Assembly: GCA_029204225.1 (NCBI GenBank)
Contig: CM055097.1
Coordinates: 74,612,860 to 74,676,859, forward strand
Reading direction: 5' to 3'
DNA length: 64,000 nt
Source of the DNA: Diphasiastrum complanatum
Lineage: Eukaryota; Streptophyta; Lycopodiopsida; Lycopodiales; Lycopodiaceae
Shown here: positions 38,144 to 49,851 of the stretch, piece after piece
Layout: the number at the start of each line of letters is the position of its first letter
Position numbering within the stretch: position 1 is the stretch's first letter
Notes under the pieces: model-generated
The model's input: the letters and a program-made list of their open reading frames with translations, nothing else
Told to the model about the DNA's origin: nothing
The model's database searches: none
Translations under genes and position numbers: made by a program

Positions 38144-38187
38144 ATAACCACACTAGGTATACCTGTTGCATCACCTAGTGTGGTTAT
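38144..38187. repeat. Perfect 15-bp stem-loop at end of tandem unit 2
   Basis: ATAACCACACTAGGT, 14-base loop, ACCTAGTGTGGTTAT: a perfect inverted repeat. Confidence 0.95.
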
Positions 38188-39261
38188 TTTGTTTCGTGGG
38201 ATGGTTGGCGGGATAACACACACACATACACACACACATTACATGGGTTTGTAGTTTGTCTTTCATTATCGTCCTTAGTACACTATTGTGTGTATTGGAC
38301 AAGGGAATTTCATTGACAAGTTTCAAATATGTGATTTTCTAACCATACAGCCTCCTACATTATGGTTGTATGACTTGAGAAATGCTTCTCAGACAGTTAT
38401 GTCACTGCTAGACTGGTGGTAAAGTTTGGTTAGTCTTATGAACTAGTTCAGAATTTGGCTGGGAAAAACTATTATTATATCTTGAGTGTTTATCTCGGTT
38501 CTAGAATGCTATTAAAAAATCTTAAGACATATTTGATGGCATTATCTTTGAGAAAATATGGTTGTCTTTTGACTATGATGACATGATACTATACGAATTT
38601 GATTGACTTTAAGATTCATATGTGTTGTATTGTGGCGATTATGTTCAGTTTTGTTTAGATTTGTTAGGTACAAACACACACACACCACTCTTGTGTTGGA
38701 GAGGATTCCTCTTGAATATCCAACCATACTTGGCCTAGTAACATTTTACTGGTTTGTCAATGTGTCAAATTTCATGACGTTACTATCCTACATTGGTATG
38801 CACTTTATCTTTCATTGTCTTGTCCCTTACTACATGAGGCATTATAACCGGTATTGGAAAAATCAAGCTCATTGAAAAGTTTCAATTACTTGGTTTTATA
38901 ACCGTACGACTTGCTTACATTATGATTATAAGACTTTTCCTTCTCATGCAGTTATGTTGCTTCTAGATTGGTGTAAAATTTGGCATGTATTGCGGACTAG
39001 TTCGAAAGTAGGCTTGGATAAACTATTTTCATATCCTGATTGTTTATCTCAATTCTAGGATGCTGTTTAGAAATCTCAAGATATACTTGACATTATGGTC
39101 TTGAGAAAATGCAAGTATCTGTTGACATTCCTGAATGGGAATATTTGTCATCAAAAAAATCTTTCATAGGGAAACTTATATTTGAAACTTATTCCCTGGG
39201 ATGATTGTCTTCACTTGGTTCTTATTTCAGCATCCTATGTGGTTTCAGGAGTGCAGCATGT

Positions 39262-39305
39262 ATAACCACACTAGGTATACCTGTTGCATCACCTAGTGTG
39301 ATTAT
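39262..39305. repeat. Stem-loop at end of tandem unit 3
   Basis: The same 15-bp stem with one mismatch (gtgtgattat instead of gtgtggttat) and the identical loop. Confidence 0.9.
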
Positions 39306-39330
39306 CATGTTCCGTGGGACGGTTGGCGGG

Positions 39331-39334
<4 letters not shown>

Positions 39335-39428
<94 letters not shown>
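39335..39428. repeat. (CA)47 microsatellite, head of unit 4
   Basis: Ninety-four bases of uninterrupted CA after ggcgggata. The His-Thr frame here is an artefact. Confidence 0.98.
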
Positions 39429-39429
<1 letters not shown>

Positions 39430-40138
39430 CTAATTAAGAAATGCTCTCATGATTTACTTGCTTGTTTTGGTCACTATGAACACAATGAACGAACTGTCTT
39501 GAGTTCTTTTAATCAGACTTCGTACAACACTCTAAATGTTAACAATGAAAAAATTCGTGTGAACAGTCTTCTAATCCCCTCAATATGGTTGTTGCTACTA
39601 ACGATTATGAAGAGTTGAAGTGCCATGAAATGATCATGAATTTACTACTCGTTGATGCTTAACTTTCATTAACAAGATCTCCTTTGAAGTGTACTATTTT
39701 TTATTTAAACCTTTGGTTACACTTCGACTATTTCTGATATAAATGGTATGATGGGTTTAGTTATATGACTTGGATTAGACCTACCTGTTAAAGTCTATAT
39801 ATACTTATTTGTGGACGATAATGCTCTAACAATTTGAAATTGACAATGCAATAAAGATTTTTCTAATAGAAAAAAAGAGATGGTGTTCCGATAAGCATTT
39901 TGAAAAGGGTAATGGCAAATAGTTTTGAACTCTACTATAAAACTAGTCTGGATGTAATTGTCTACTTTAGTCATACTTTTGTAATTGTTGACTTTCAAGC
40001 ATTGATTATACACTGTTAACCTTATAATTTTGTAACTTTGAGTAAAGTTGAAACAATGTCTGACTTTGTACTCATGATATGGAAAAAATTAGAGTCGCCT
40101 AACTTGGCAATGACTACTTGTTGCAACATGGATAATAA

Positions 40139-41049
40139 TTGAGAGCTTATGATTTAGCTCAGATCTTTGTGAAAAGATTATTTAGGCTTTATGGATTTTC
40201 AAGTGATATTGTTAGTGATAGAGATCCTAAGTTTTGGTCAGTTGTATTCCGTAAGAACCTCTTAGTTTTAGTTCTACTGATCATCTTGAATCAGGATGGT
40301 AAGATGGAAATGACTAATTAGACTATGGAGGATATGTTGAGGACTTATGTGTCCCACAGGTAGTCTCAGTGGGAGGATTACATTTATTCAATTCAGTTTG
40401 CTTATAATTGTAGAAAACATTCTTCTACAGGCTATAGTATGTTTATGTTGATGTACGGTTTTCAACCTAGATCTTTGATAAACGTGGAGATGAAATCTGT
40501 TAAGATCCAACAAGTTGCGGATTTCCTTCATGATATGCAATAAATGTTGCAATTGGCATGTGATAGTATCTGAAGTGCTCAAGATAGAGCTAAGTACTAT
40601 GTCGATCTTCAGAGGTCTCCCAGAGATTTTAAAGCTGATGATTGGGTATATCTTAGAATTTCAAAAGATTCTAAGACTATGCGTACGAGAAAGCATTATA
40701 AGTCATCTACCAGATATTGTGGACCATTTTGGATTATAAAGAAAATTGGTTTATTAGCTTACGAACTTGATCTTTAGGATAACTACTCACCCAGTGTTTC
40801 ATGTCAGCTGATTAAAATTAAGTTTACATGGAGATATAGTTGGATCTGATGATGATCTTACCCACTTAAAGAAATTTATCACTTAGTGTACCTTTGGAAC
40901 CTGAAAGAGTGCTCAGAACCAGAAATAAACAATTGAGAAATTGTTCTATCTTTGAGTGCTTGATGAGGTGGAAGCCTTCGGACTAAGGATGATGATTCAT
41001 GGGAAAGGGTTGAAAGCATAAAAAAGCACTTTCCTAGATTCCACTTCTG
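40139..41049 (+). pseudogene. Ty3/gypsy integrase C-terminal part with chromodomain-like tail
   Basis: The plus strand reads AYDLAQIFVKRLFRLYGF followed by DIVSDRDPKF, typical of the Ty3/gypsy integrase core. Continuing with stops and frameshifts are TMEDMLRTYVSHR, FAYNCRKHSSTGYS, MYGFQPRS, KYYVDLQRSPRDFKADDWVY and PVFHVS. Near 40885-41049, RTRNKQLRNCSIFECLMRWK and, after a frame change, DDSWERVESIKKHFPRF resemble the chromodomain end of chromoviruses. At least four stops make it dead. It starts precisely where the tandem array stops. Confidence 0.85.
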
Positions 41050-41051
41050 AG

Positions 41052-41133
41052 GATGAAGAAAAAGGATATTAAGTGCTTCTTTTGTGGCAAGAAAGGTCAT
41101 TATGCCACTAATTGTTTCAAGACAAAGAGCTAG
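41052..41133 (+). pseudogene. Isolated gag zinc-knuckle fragment
   Basis: Reads KKKDIKCFFCGKKGHYATNC and ends in a TAG soon after. A CCHC knuckle of copia gag type directly follows the gypsy tail, so two element families are fused here. Confidence 0.75.
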
Positions 41134-42868
41134 CATGCAATCATTAGAATCAATAATAATGACTGTAAATCAGTAAATACAATTCTGAAAAACGTTCAAG
41201 ATCAGTAGCTTTGATGAATTTCAAGCAAAACTATGAATACTAGTTGAAAAATCACAAAAAACCATAAAAAATCCATTGATTTCCAACATTTTCTATGGAA
41301 ACAGTCCATAATCATGACCAATAGGCTGAAAGTACATCAAAATCAAAAGAGCCACCTACTTAGAGTTCACTTCCACCACTTGGAAGCAAAAACAAAAGAG
41401 ATCCACCAAAAAGAAAAGCAAGAATCTCGACTGCATCTTCTGATTGATGTAATCCTTAGCTCTGATCGCCAAGTGGAGATCTCCTTAGATTCTATTACCT
41501 GCAACCAAAAGGACACCTGTGGAGAAAAAGCACCCAACCCATTTCACCCCCAAGCCAAGGTGATTGAATGTAAGAGGGGAGGTGATCCTGACTTCTGAAA
41601 TTAGAAAAAACAATGAGGAGATGGGCGACTTCCTATAGGATATATAATTTCCAAAAGTTAAAGAATATTCCCTTTAGTATCACTCCAATCCTATCAAAAG
41701 CATTTGACCTCTTATTCTTGCACAAAAGCTGTCAATCACCATGCAAAAGCTCCACAGGTCCAATTAGAGGCCTTGGGCCCTCATAAGATTATTAATTACA
41801 TTATTGGCCAAGCTTGGAATGATGTGGCATTACTAATAATCTTATACACTGGAATACTGGATATCCATGGCAGGAACTATTTTGAATCCCACATACAGGA
41901 CATGGGTGTAACAAAAACAATCTATTGCTCCAAACCAGCAAATTTCAATTTCAATGAGAACATCACCTCATGTTAGCCGATACGTGCCCTCATAAGTAAT
42001 GATAAGATCTTTAACGTTGATTTTATATGGTTGCAGGCTCAAACCCACATGTTATGCCTAGACATGAGCCTTTACTTTTGGATCAAGTTTGAATTAAAAA
42101 TTAAAAAGTGCACATTTGTGCAACGGTTGCTAGTTGTTCTAACCGCCACACTATGCTCCTTTAAAACTAAAAAATCTCAAATGATTTCTTCTAATGGATT
42201 ATATATTTTTGTTCACTTGAACAAACATATACTAGCTTAATATATAACTTGAAATCAAGCATGTTGTATCAAATAAGAGTGTTATTACACCTATTGTGGA
42301 GCAAACCCAAGGTTCACCTACTATGTAGCATTGATATAAAAGGAGCTGCAAGAGCAAAACTAACATAAGCATTTTCACATCAAATTCAACCACGACTTTC
42401 TAGTTTTTTTGTTGTCAAGCCTAGTGGGTTGAGTTGCATAAAATGAGCATTGCAATTCTTGTGAGTAGGCTTGAACCTTGTGTGATATGTCATATTGACA
42501 CTACTGGCCATGGAGCCCTGAGCTCATGTTTAGTCTAGGCCAACAATCAATCTATAATTTGTAAGTGTACAAAGCAAAACTAGTGCAATCAACTAGGTGT
42601 TAAAAAAAAAGGTTTTTTTTTTCTACTATGCATACAAGCTGAAAAAAAAAAATTCCAATGTGTATTTAACTGTTCGAGTAAATGATTATCTCAAAATTTG
42701 AAACTAAAATAAGATTTTTTTCAGCTTTGGAAATGTGATCTCCAAAGATTTACATGTTGGTAGGCGGTAGAAGTTCATACGAAAAAAATCTATGCACCCT
42801 TAAATATTTTCAACTAGTGAAACATATTTGGAATATGGTTTTACATCCCGTCTTGCAATCTTTATGGA
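41134..42868. other. Intergenic, no recognised gene
   Basis: Frames of 70-95 codons at 41314-41598, 41704-41976 and 42031-42240 lack recognisable motifs and are not supported as genes. Confidence 0.55.
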
Positions 42869-43378
42869 TTAGAACAAAGTAAATATTTTGCTCATCCTTA
42901 CATAATAGGATAGAGATCGATATTGTGGGCCATTAGGCAAATTTAACATTGAAATTTTCTTACAAGCTTGTGGAGTCTCGAGAGTAGCTAATAGCTCACC
43001 ACTTAGGACAACAATCAACAATTGTAAATAATCAACTAATAGCTCACCACTTACGACAATAATCTTTCTGGGTTAGAACATAGTAAATATTTTACTCATC
43101 CTTACATAATAGGATAGAGCTCGATATTATGGATCGTTAGGCAAATCCAAACATTGAAATTTTCTTACAAGCTTCTGGAGTCTCCAATCAACAATTGTAA
43201 ACAATCAGTTAACAGCTCACCACTTAACGACAACAATGTTTCCAAGTTAGAACAAAGTAAATATTTTGCTCATAGGATAGAGCTCTGTATTATGGGACGT
43301 TAGGCAAATTTAAACATTGAAATTTTCTTACAAGCTTGTGGAGTCTCGAGAGCAACTAATAGCTCACCACTTAGGACA
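42869..43378. repeat. Three tandem copies of a 174-204 bp unit
   Basis: The phrase ttagaacaaagtaaatattt (with one variant) starts at 42869, 43073 and 43247. Each copy continues with aggatagag, gttaggcaaat, acattgaaattttcttacaa and tggagtctc, and the copies are linked by agctcaccactta. Confidence 0.9.
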
Positions 43379-44371
43379 TTGTGGAACAACAATTATGCAG
43401 TGTGCAACAAGAAATTTAGTGATTTATTTAGTAGTTTTAGTGTGAAGCGTGTGTAATTTTTGTGCACAATAAGTGTTGGCCAATTTTTTTTTAACATTTT
43501 TTGCCCTTCATAGTTTTTCAAATATCAATATCTATAAATGCTTTTTTTTAGGACCGTAATGATAATTTTATATACACCAGACTATGTTTTCTATTTTTTA
43601 GTGTAATAACTGATAGAATAAGAACCACCAATATTTATTTTATAAGATATTATTGAGAATCCCGAAGTAGAAAGATTTTGAATGTAATTGAATACCCTGA
43701 ACCATGCTTTTTGATTCTATTAAAAAAGACAATACCTAGAACTGGAGGATATCTTAAACCTGCCAACATTGGTATGCACCTCAAGTTTGAAGGTGGGCCA
43801 CCCCTAAAAGCTAGAAAGACTATTTTCCATTATGCTAGAAATATTTTTTATGAAAGGTCGCTTGGTTGTTCACAAGAGGAGGATAACAAAAAGGCATTAG
43901 GGATGTAGACTTGGAACCCATCTCTTAAATTGAGAAGCCTTTGGTTATTTTAAACTTTTCTATGACATGTATGTTTCAAGGGTGCCTTTCAACTTTAAAC
44001 CCTAAAAAAAGCCTTTCTTATCATAATTTTGTTTTCTTTTATGATATAAGAAAATTTATAATTCTGAGAATAGATTTAACATTCAAAAAGAAGGGTAGTG
44101 CTTTAAGTTCACCTTTCAGTTCACAATTTGATTGATTATTTTCTCCTTTCCTTGAAAGGCAATAGCTCTTTTGAAATGCATTGAAACATGCACCCTCTCC
44201 TGCAAACTAAGGGTCACCGACGCTGACCATGGTTAGCAACTCGTTTTCTATCCTTAAACTCAGCCGCGTTAACGTCAGCAGACACACCACACCTCCTTTT
44301 CATATCTGAATGCGGACTTCAAATCTTACCATTTTCTGCTTTAATTCAGTATTCCTGTTGTATCTCTCCCT
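43379..44371. other. Upstream region of ASR gene 2, no recognised gene
   Basis: A 76-codon frame at 43678-43908 has no recognised family. The last 200 bases are more GC-rich and contain a gttaacgtcagc element with an ACGT core (about 44270), within reach of the ASR promoter. Confidence 0.45.
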
Positions 44372-44402
44372 CACACACACACACACACACACATATATAT
44401 TG
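44372..44402 (+). promoter_or_regulatory. (CA)11 tract and TATA-like box of ASR gene 2
   Basis: A CA run at 44372-44393 passes into catatatattg, a plausible TATA box about 110 bases before the ATG at 44510. The promoter assignment is inference from position. Confidence 0.5.
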
Positions 44403-44509
44403 TGGTGCCTACGAGCACCAACGCACTGGTTTTCGTTCATCTGCTGTGTTTTTCTGATCAGAATAGACTAGGTTCGAGTGATCAGCTGCAGCTACAGGAT
44501 TGAGTGACA

Positions 44510-45560
44510 ATGTCTGGAGAGCATGAACGTGGCCTTAACTTATTCCACCACCACAAGAAGGAAGAGGAACCTCAGTATGCTGAAGATGGATCTGTGCTTG
44601 TTGAGACCACTGAGGTTGATTATACTGCGGTGACCCAAGATGGTGTTACCGACTCTCGCACTGAGATTAAGGAACACAAACGCCATGAGCATATCGGTGA
44701 GGCTGCTGCCTTGGCAGCTGGAGCTTACGCTTTGGTGAGTTGTACGTTGTCAAGATATGTCAAGGGGATGTTACAAGTTGATCAGATCTTAGTTTAAGCT
44801 TGTTGGAAGTCCTCCTTCATGCGTATGTAACATATTTGGTTTCTTCAGGTGTAGAATGACGGGAATATCTTTGCTAGATTGTCCTAGCTTGTTGAAGTAA
44901 TTACTGATAATGTGCTGTATGTGTTTTCGTCACAAATAGAATGGTATTGGGTATTCTAACGTTTTGGGTAGATCGTGGGTTGAACTTGTTTCTAAGTCCT
45001 TCCTCCACATGTGATTTGCTGAGCAAAGTCCTTCGTGATTTGTGTGTTATTCTTCACGGATAGAATGTTGGGTATAGTAATGTGTCTTGAGTATTTCGCA
45101 GATCTGTGATGTGCAATGTAGGAAGAACTTTATGAAACAGATTTCCATCGAATCTAGTGTGTTAATCCTAAATACTGTTAGATGTGATGTGTTTTGATGT
45201 TACACTTGGCAGATTCTAGTCCTAAAAGTGACTGCGTTTGTGTGATAGTTGCGAGAAATGCCTGGATTTTTGTTGTCCTCGTTGATCTATTGCTATGCTC
45301 ACAAAATCTATTCCTTGAAATAAGGATCTTGGCTATATTGTTTTCGGTCACGTAACCTTCGTTCTGATATGTTGAATTTGATTCAGTATGAAAAACATGA
45401 AGCCAAAAAAGATCCGGAGCATGCTCATAGGCACAAACTCGAGGAAGAGCTTGCAGCAACAGCAGCCGTCGGAGCTGGCGGTTATGTCTTCCACGAGCAT
45501 CACGAGAAAAAGGAGGCCAAGAATGAGGCTGAGGGTGAAAAGAAGCACCATTTTTTCTAG
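44510..45560 (+). CDS. ASR: ABA/WDS (ASR) family protein, two exons
   Basis: Coding exons are 44510-44734 (75 codons) and 45387-45560 (57 codons plus TAG), with a 652-bp GT-AG intron between them. The product has 132 residues. I chose the ATG at 44510, because [20 protein letters not shown] matches the family start. A histidine-rich N-terminal zinc-binding stretch is followed by a charged linker and the ABA/WDS core, [16 protein letters not shown] joined across the intron to [20 protein letters not shown], ending in [16 protein letters not shown] and a KKHHFF tail. The intron falls at the same codon boundary as in the minus-strand ASR gene at 21.5-22.4 kb, so the two are paralogues. This copy keeps the canonical [15 protein letters not shown] histidines that the other has lost. 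Family role: small hydrophilic stress protein of nucleus and cytosol, induced by drought and abscisic acid. No damage is seen. Confidence 0.93.
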
Positions 45561-46224
45561 GAGACTTGCACTCTATTGAAGGCATAGTACTTAGGAAATA
45601 AGAAAAAAGTCCACTTGGGAGACTCTCCTAGAATCGAAGTGCACCAACAGTGTTTCTTTGTATTACCGTTTGGCTGTCTATGAGAGATTTAGTCGATTGC
45701 TGTTTACCCTGTTTTTCATGATCTCCAAGTAATGAAAAAGATTGTGATCTGAAATATTAAAAAATGCGCAACTAATTTTTGTCTATTTCGAAGTTGTATG
45801 CTATCTGTTGTGGGATCTAACTAAAACTAAGAGGACTAGACTGCACATTGGTGCGCAAAAAACTCCAGGTATCTTCGAAGTCAATAACCTTCAAAGAAGA
45901 TATTCAGTTTCATTCTTTAACATTGCGATTTTTCCTAGTATTGGCCAGGTGAATTTTTTATGTGCGGCAATTTAACCTGATCCATTAATTTAGTTTATGG
46001 CCAACTTTGGCAAAATTGGGCTAGTTTGGAAAGTTCAGAAGAAGCCTTTTAAGCTAACTTCCAGCAATCCTCCAACCTCTGAAAGCTTAGTAAATGCTGT
46101 GGCCTAATTTTACACTTCTGATATGAGTTATCATCGTTAAATGCGCATTGTTACTAGATTGCATATTCCGTAATTCCTTTCACCTGTTTCTAATTACCCT
46201 TTGTCGGTTTGCGGTAGGTAACGA
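45561..46224. other. 3' flank of ASR gene 2
   Basis: The 3' UTR and downstream sequence; aataagaaaaaa at 45598 and aatgaaaaag at 45731 are possible polyadenylation signals. No gene is seen. Confidence 0.45.
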
Positions 46225-46377
46225 CTCAGGAGCCTTTCTTTGAAAGGCTAGTTGAAGAACCAACTCTAGGACAAGTGACGTCTGGACCACGTTTAGACCT
46301 CAGGAGCCTTTCTTTGAAAGGCTGGTTGAAGAACCAACTCTAGGACAAGTGAGGTCTGGACCACATGTTTAGACCTT
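46225..46377. repeat. 74-bp tandem duplication, each copy carrying a hairpin
   Basis: Two copies (46225-46298 and 46299-46377) differ at a few bases. Each contains AGCCTTTC-ttt-GAAAGGCT, a perfect 8-bp hairpin (46231-46249 and 46305-46323), followed by ggttgaagaacc- and ggtctggacc-type self-complementary words. Confidence 0.9.
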
Positions 46378-47084
46378 TCTACTTAACAAGATTATCGACA
46401 ATTCACGTGGGAGGTTTCCACGGAGAATTCTGTTCCCGATACATGGGAAAATATTGATAGCATGAATATTTAAAGGATTTGAACATTTTTAAAGGTATGC
46501 ACGGGGCAGTTTGATTAAAGGTATGCTGGTTAAATTTAGCCTTAAAACATTTGAAAAACGCACAACCACCACAAAAAAACTGGATCTTGTAGTATCCCAC
46601 ACGTAGGTTTTTCGAGGACTGATATTGTAGTTACAGAAACTCTCATCTGCCAACATATGCACTCGGAGAACAATTTGGAGATTGCCTCTGTAATCTTGCA
46701 TTCTTTGTGTTAACAATTGTTCCTTTCGATGTCCTTCAACTCGAAACTCTTGCTGTCTAAATCCTTGGACAAAGCAAGCCTGGGGAGGGCATCATCTTCA
46801 TAATGGCCAGAGAAAAGCATTAGTCCCATAGAAATCAACGCAAAGACACGAAATCAAATGACCTTGACTATAATCGGTAAATGTAAATTTTGAACTGACA
46901 TTTTCAAAATATCTAACATCGATTTATGGTTGGAACCTACACATTTTCAAAAGAGCTAACATCGATTTATAGTTCGAGCCTATACCCTACTTTATGTCAG
47001 TTTCTACATAACAGTATTAAAACTTGCTAGGAACCTATTCCTACATAACAGTATTAATATTTGCTAGAATTTTATGAATTATTC
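46378..47084. other. Intergenic, no recognised gene
   Basis: No gene recognised. Short local repeats occur (acattttcaaaa with ctaacatcgatttat, at 46899-46970). Confidence 0.5.
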
Positions 47085-48032
47085 TGTTGGGATTGATATA
47101 TCCTGCATACTAGAAGACTTGTGGAAGATTTCCTACGATTTTGTAAATCAACATGCTTCACAATTTTCGTAAACCAGTTTTTTGGAGAGATTCTTGTTCC
47201 ATTCTGGAAGTGTGTCAGTTTCCTTGAGCATTGCTTGCAGCATGTGAGTTCTCAATGCAAACCAATTCTCTCAACGCAAACCATCCCATCCATTGTTGGA
47301 AATTTGCGAACTTCGGAAACCTTCGGCATTTTCTCTCACTTTGCCATCTTCTTTCGCTTGCAGCATGTGAGCTCTCAATGCAAACCAATTCTCAACGCAA
47401 ACCATCCCATCCATTGTTGGAAATTTGTGAACTTCGGAAACCTTCGGCATTTTCTCTCACTTCGCCATCTTCTTTCACTTCGGGATTTTCGCTTTCTTCG
47501 CTTCGGGATTTTCTCTCTTCAAGATTTCCACGTAAACCAATTTTGTGAGACAGACATTTTGGGCACTTGTGGCACTTTTCGCATATTTCACACTTTCGCA
47601 AATATGGAAGCAGAGAGTGAATAGACAATGCGAATACCGGAATGCAAGAAAAGCTAAAGTGGACAATGGCAGCCAACTATAAGTAGTTAGAGTTAAGATG
47701 TTCTTTTATTTACTAGAGATTAGATCAATTGTCTCTCCATATCCTTAGAAGAGAGTAACTCTCTTGCGGTGATGTGCTGTTTGAGATCCAAACAGCGCAC
47801 AAGTTTTGTTAAAAATCTGTAATTCAGATGATATAAATGCAGGAGCGCATTAGACGCAGTAATCTGCCAATAATCTGCAAGTGTTTCATGATTGATTGAT
47901 TTTCTCTTCCGCCCATTATGTCCATTGTCATGCAGTAAATCTGTAATTGGTATTTGCTACGTATTGCAGAAGTAGACACTAGATAATTTTTGTCTCTACG
48001 TTTTTGTTTCCACATTTGTTCAATTTTTATCA
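47085..48032 (+). mobile_element. 5' LTR of the outer copia element C6
   Basis: Starts TGTTGGGATTGATAT at 47085 and ends CA at 48032, one base before the PBS. It contains a tandem duplication of about 121 bp (47233-47355 and 47356-47478) with acttcggaaaccttcgg words. An actataagtagtt stretch near 47677 may be the TATA box. The matching 3' LTR was not found in the window. Confidence 0.7.
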
Positions 48033-48033
48033 G

Positions 48034-48800
48034 TGGTATCAGAGCAGGTTCTTGGAGTGGAACTCCAAGATGGGCCAAAATGGCTTCCAACATTTCACAA
48101 AAGATCACTGTGATTCTTGATGGATCAAACTACGGGCACTGGAAAAGGAGGACCATGATTCTCCTAAAAGGAGAAGGTTTATGGGGCGTCGTGGATGGCA
48201 CAGAAGCAAAATGAAGACAATGAATGGAGAAGAAAGGATGATAAAGCAGTTGCTCTTATCACTTTGTCATTGACAACAGAAATTCTGATGAATGTTGACT
48301 ATCTTGACCACAATTGGTAGATCTGTCAGAGCCTGCAAGAAAAGTATGAAGCAAATACCAAGACAAAGGTCTTGCATCTGACAAATCAATTGTTCAGCTT
48401 AAACTAGGATGGTGCCAATCTTGATTCACACGTGAACAAGATGAAAGCCATCTTTGCACAACTAGCGGCTGCAGGAGTGGAGCACAAAATACTGCCTGCA
48501 CAACAGTTTATGTTTCTGATCAGATCACTTCCACAGGCCTACCAGTCATTAAAAACAATCTTAATGTGATCTCTTGATACTACCTCTGACAAATGCAGCA
48601 AAGGCTGTCACAGAGGAAAAGTTGATACGAGGAGATTTCTCCAGAAGCAAGAACCAGCCATAAGCAAAGAATACAGGCAGTTTTAAGAAGCAGACAAGAA
48701 GGTTGTGACCTGCTATCACTGTCAAAAGATAGGACACTATGCAAATGAGTGTTGGCACAATACTAAATCAAAGGCTTTCAAGGGAAAGAATCCTAGGAAG
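48034..48800 (+). pseudogene. Outer copia element C6: PBS and gag up to the insertion point
   Basis: The PBS TGGTATCAGAGC (48034-48045) is followed by gag from the ATG at 48080 (MASNISQKITVILDGSNY, KRRTMILLKGEGLWGVVDGT). A frameshift and several stops follow, then a degenerate zinc knuckle near 48712-48757 (CYHCQKIGHYANEC, with its frame interrupted). The coding sequence is cut at 48800 by a second copia element and resumes in phase after 54935. Decay of gag therefore affects the outer element independently of the insertion. Confidence 0.82.
48796..48800. repeat. Target site duplication, left copy (GGAAG)
   Basis: GGAAG directly precedes the LTR beginning TGAAAA at 48801 and recurs at 54935-54939 directly after the other LTR. 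Confidence 0.9.
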
Positions 48801-49851
48801 TGAAAAAACAAAATGTTTCTAATTACAAAGCCTTGCTAGCTTTCACTGACGAAGATGTTCGCGAACATGAAAGTCAGGAGACACGAAGCACGAAAAGTTT
48901 TGCGAACACAAAAGTCAAAGGAAACGATAAAGAACGGTTCGCGAACTCGAAGTCAAAGAAAATGAAGACGAACGGTTTGCGAACACGAAAGATTCACGAA
49001 TGAGAATCTTTTGCGGTCCAGTACGAGAGAAGGCAAACGACCAAAACAAAACCAACGACGGAAACAAAACCTTCTCCTGCCCTCCACGCTCCAAAGAGTG
49101 CCAGCGAGATCATGCAAGTACCCAGAAGTACAGATATCTGATCTGATGGCATGACATCAGTAGATACATTTTAGGTCGTGGCTAATCTGCCACTCTTGTA
49201 TTTCCCTGATTAGTTGTAGATGCATAGTCACTCTAATCTTAGATTTACATAGAGCGACTATACTTACTGGATGATACTTGACATATAGATCAACAGGGTA
49301 CACATACAGTGTAATGTAGTAGTATGATGCAAGTAAGCAATCAAGACAAAAATTACAGAATACATGTCCGTCTGCGTGCGAAGACAATTCTGTCTAGGAT
49401 CTGTAGATCCAACTGTCCGCTAGTAAAGAGAGACGATTGCTCGTGAGAGAACTATATTTCTCCCATGCCAACGCACTGCGTGGATGTGCATGTAGTGTTT
49501 GAAGAAATTAGAGAAAGATCAATATAGATGATTTTCTTGTTGTGTCTGATCTCGAATGCAAATGCGTCTGTTGTTTATTCATGTGTCTAAGTTTCCTTGT
49601 TCATTTGAATTCCGCACCTTGGTTGAAACTATGTTGAATGCTGCAGTAATTTTATAAACGTAGGTCAACGGTGCCTGACTACACTCTGGAGGACTGTAGG
49701 AGTGATTCAACTGGCAGTGTCCAGTGATCACATCTGAACTCCATCCGAGGGCAAGAGAGTCGTGGTTCCTTCGCAAAAGCTTCACGACTGCGATCCTGAT
49801 TTATTCATTCTCTTCCTGGTATCAGAGCATATCACATTATCATTCTTTTCA
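48801..49851 (+). mobile_element. 5' LTR of nested copia element C7
   Basis: A TG...CA-bounded LTR of 1051 bp starting TGAAAAAAC and ending TTTTCA. It is a direct repeat of 53802-54934. It contains the perfect 14-bp palindrome ATGTTCGCGAACAT (48855-48868) and about two copies of a 39-bp minisatellite unit. Near its end (49817) it has a PBS-like TGGTATCAGAGC, 36 bases before the true PBS at 49853. Confidence 0.92.

Noticed and set aside
41314-42240. Three frames of 69-94 codons between the gypsy remains and the tandem repeat
   Set aside because: No motifs, no shared frame, and no similarity to gag or pol that I can recognise.
43678-43908. 76-codon frame upstream of ASR gene 2
   Set aside because: No recognised family and no flanking coding continuation; length is compatible with chance.
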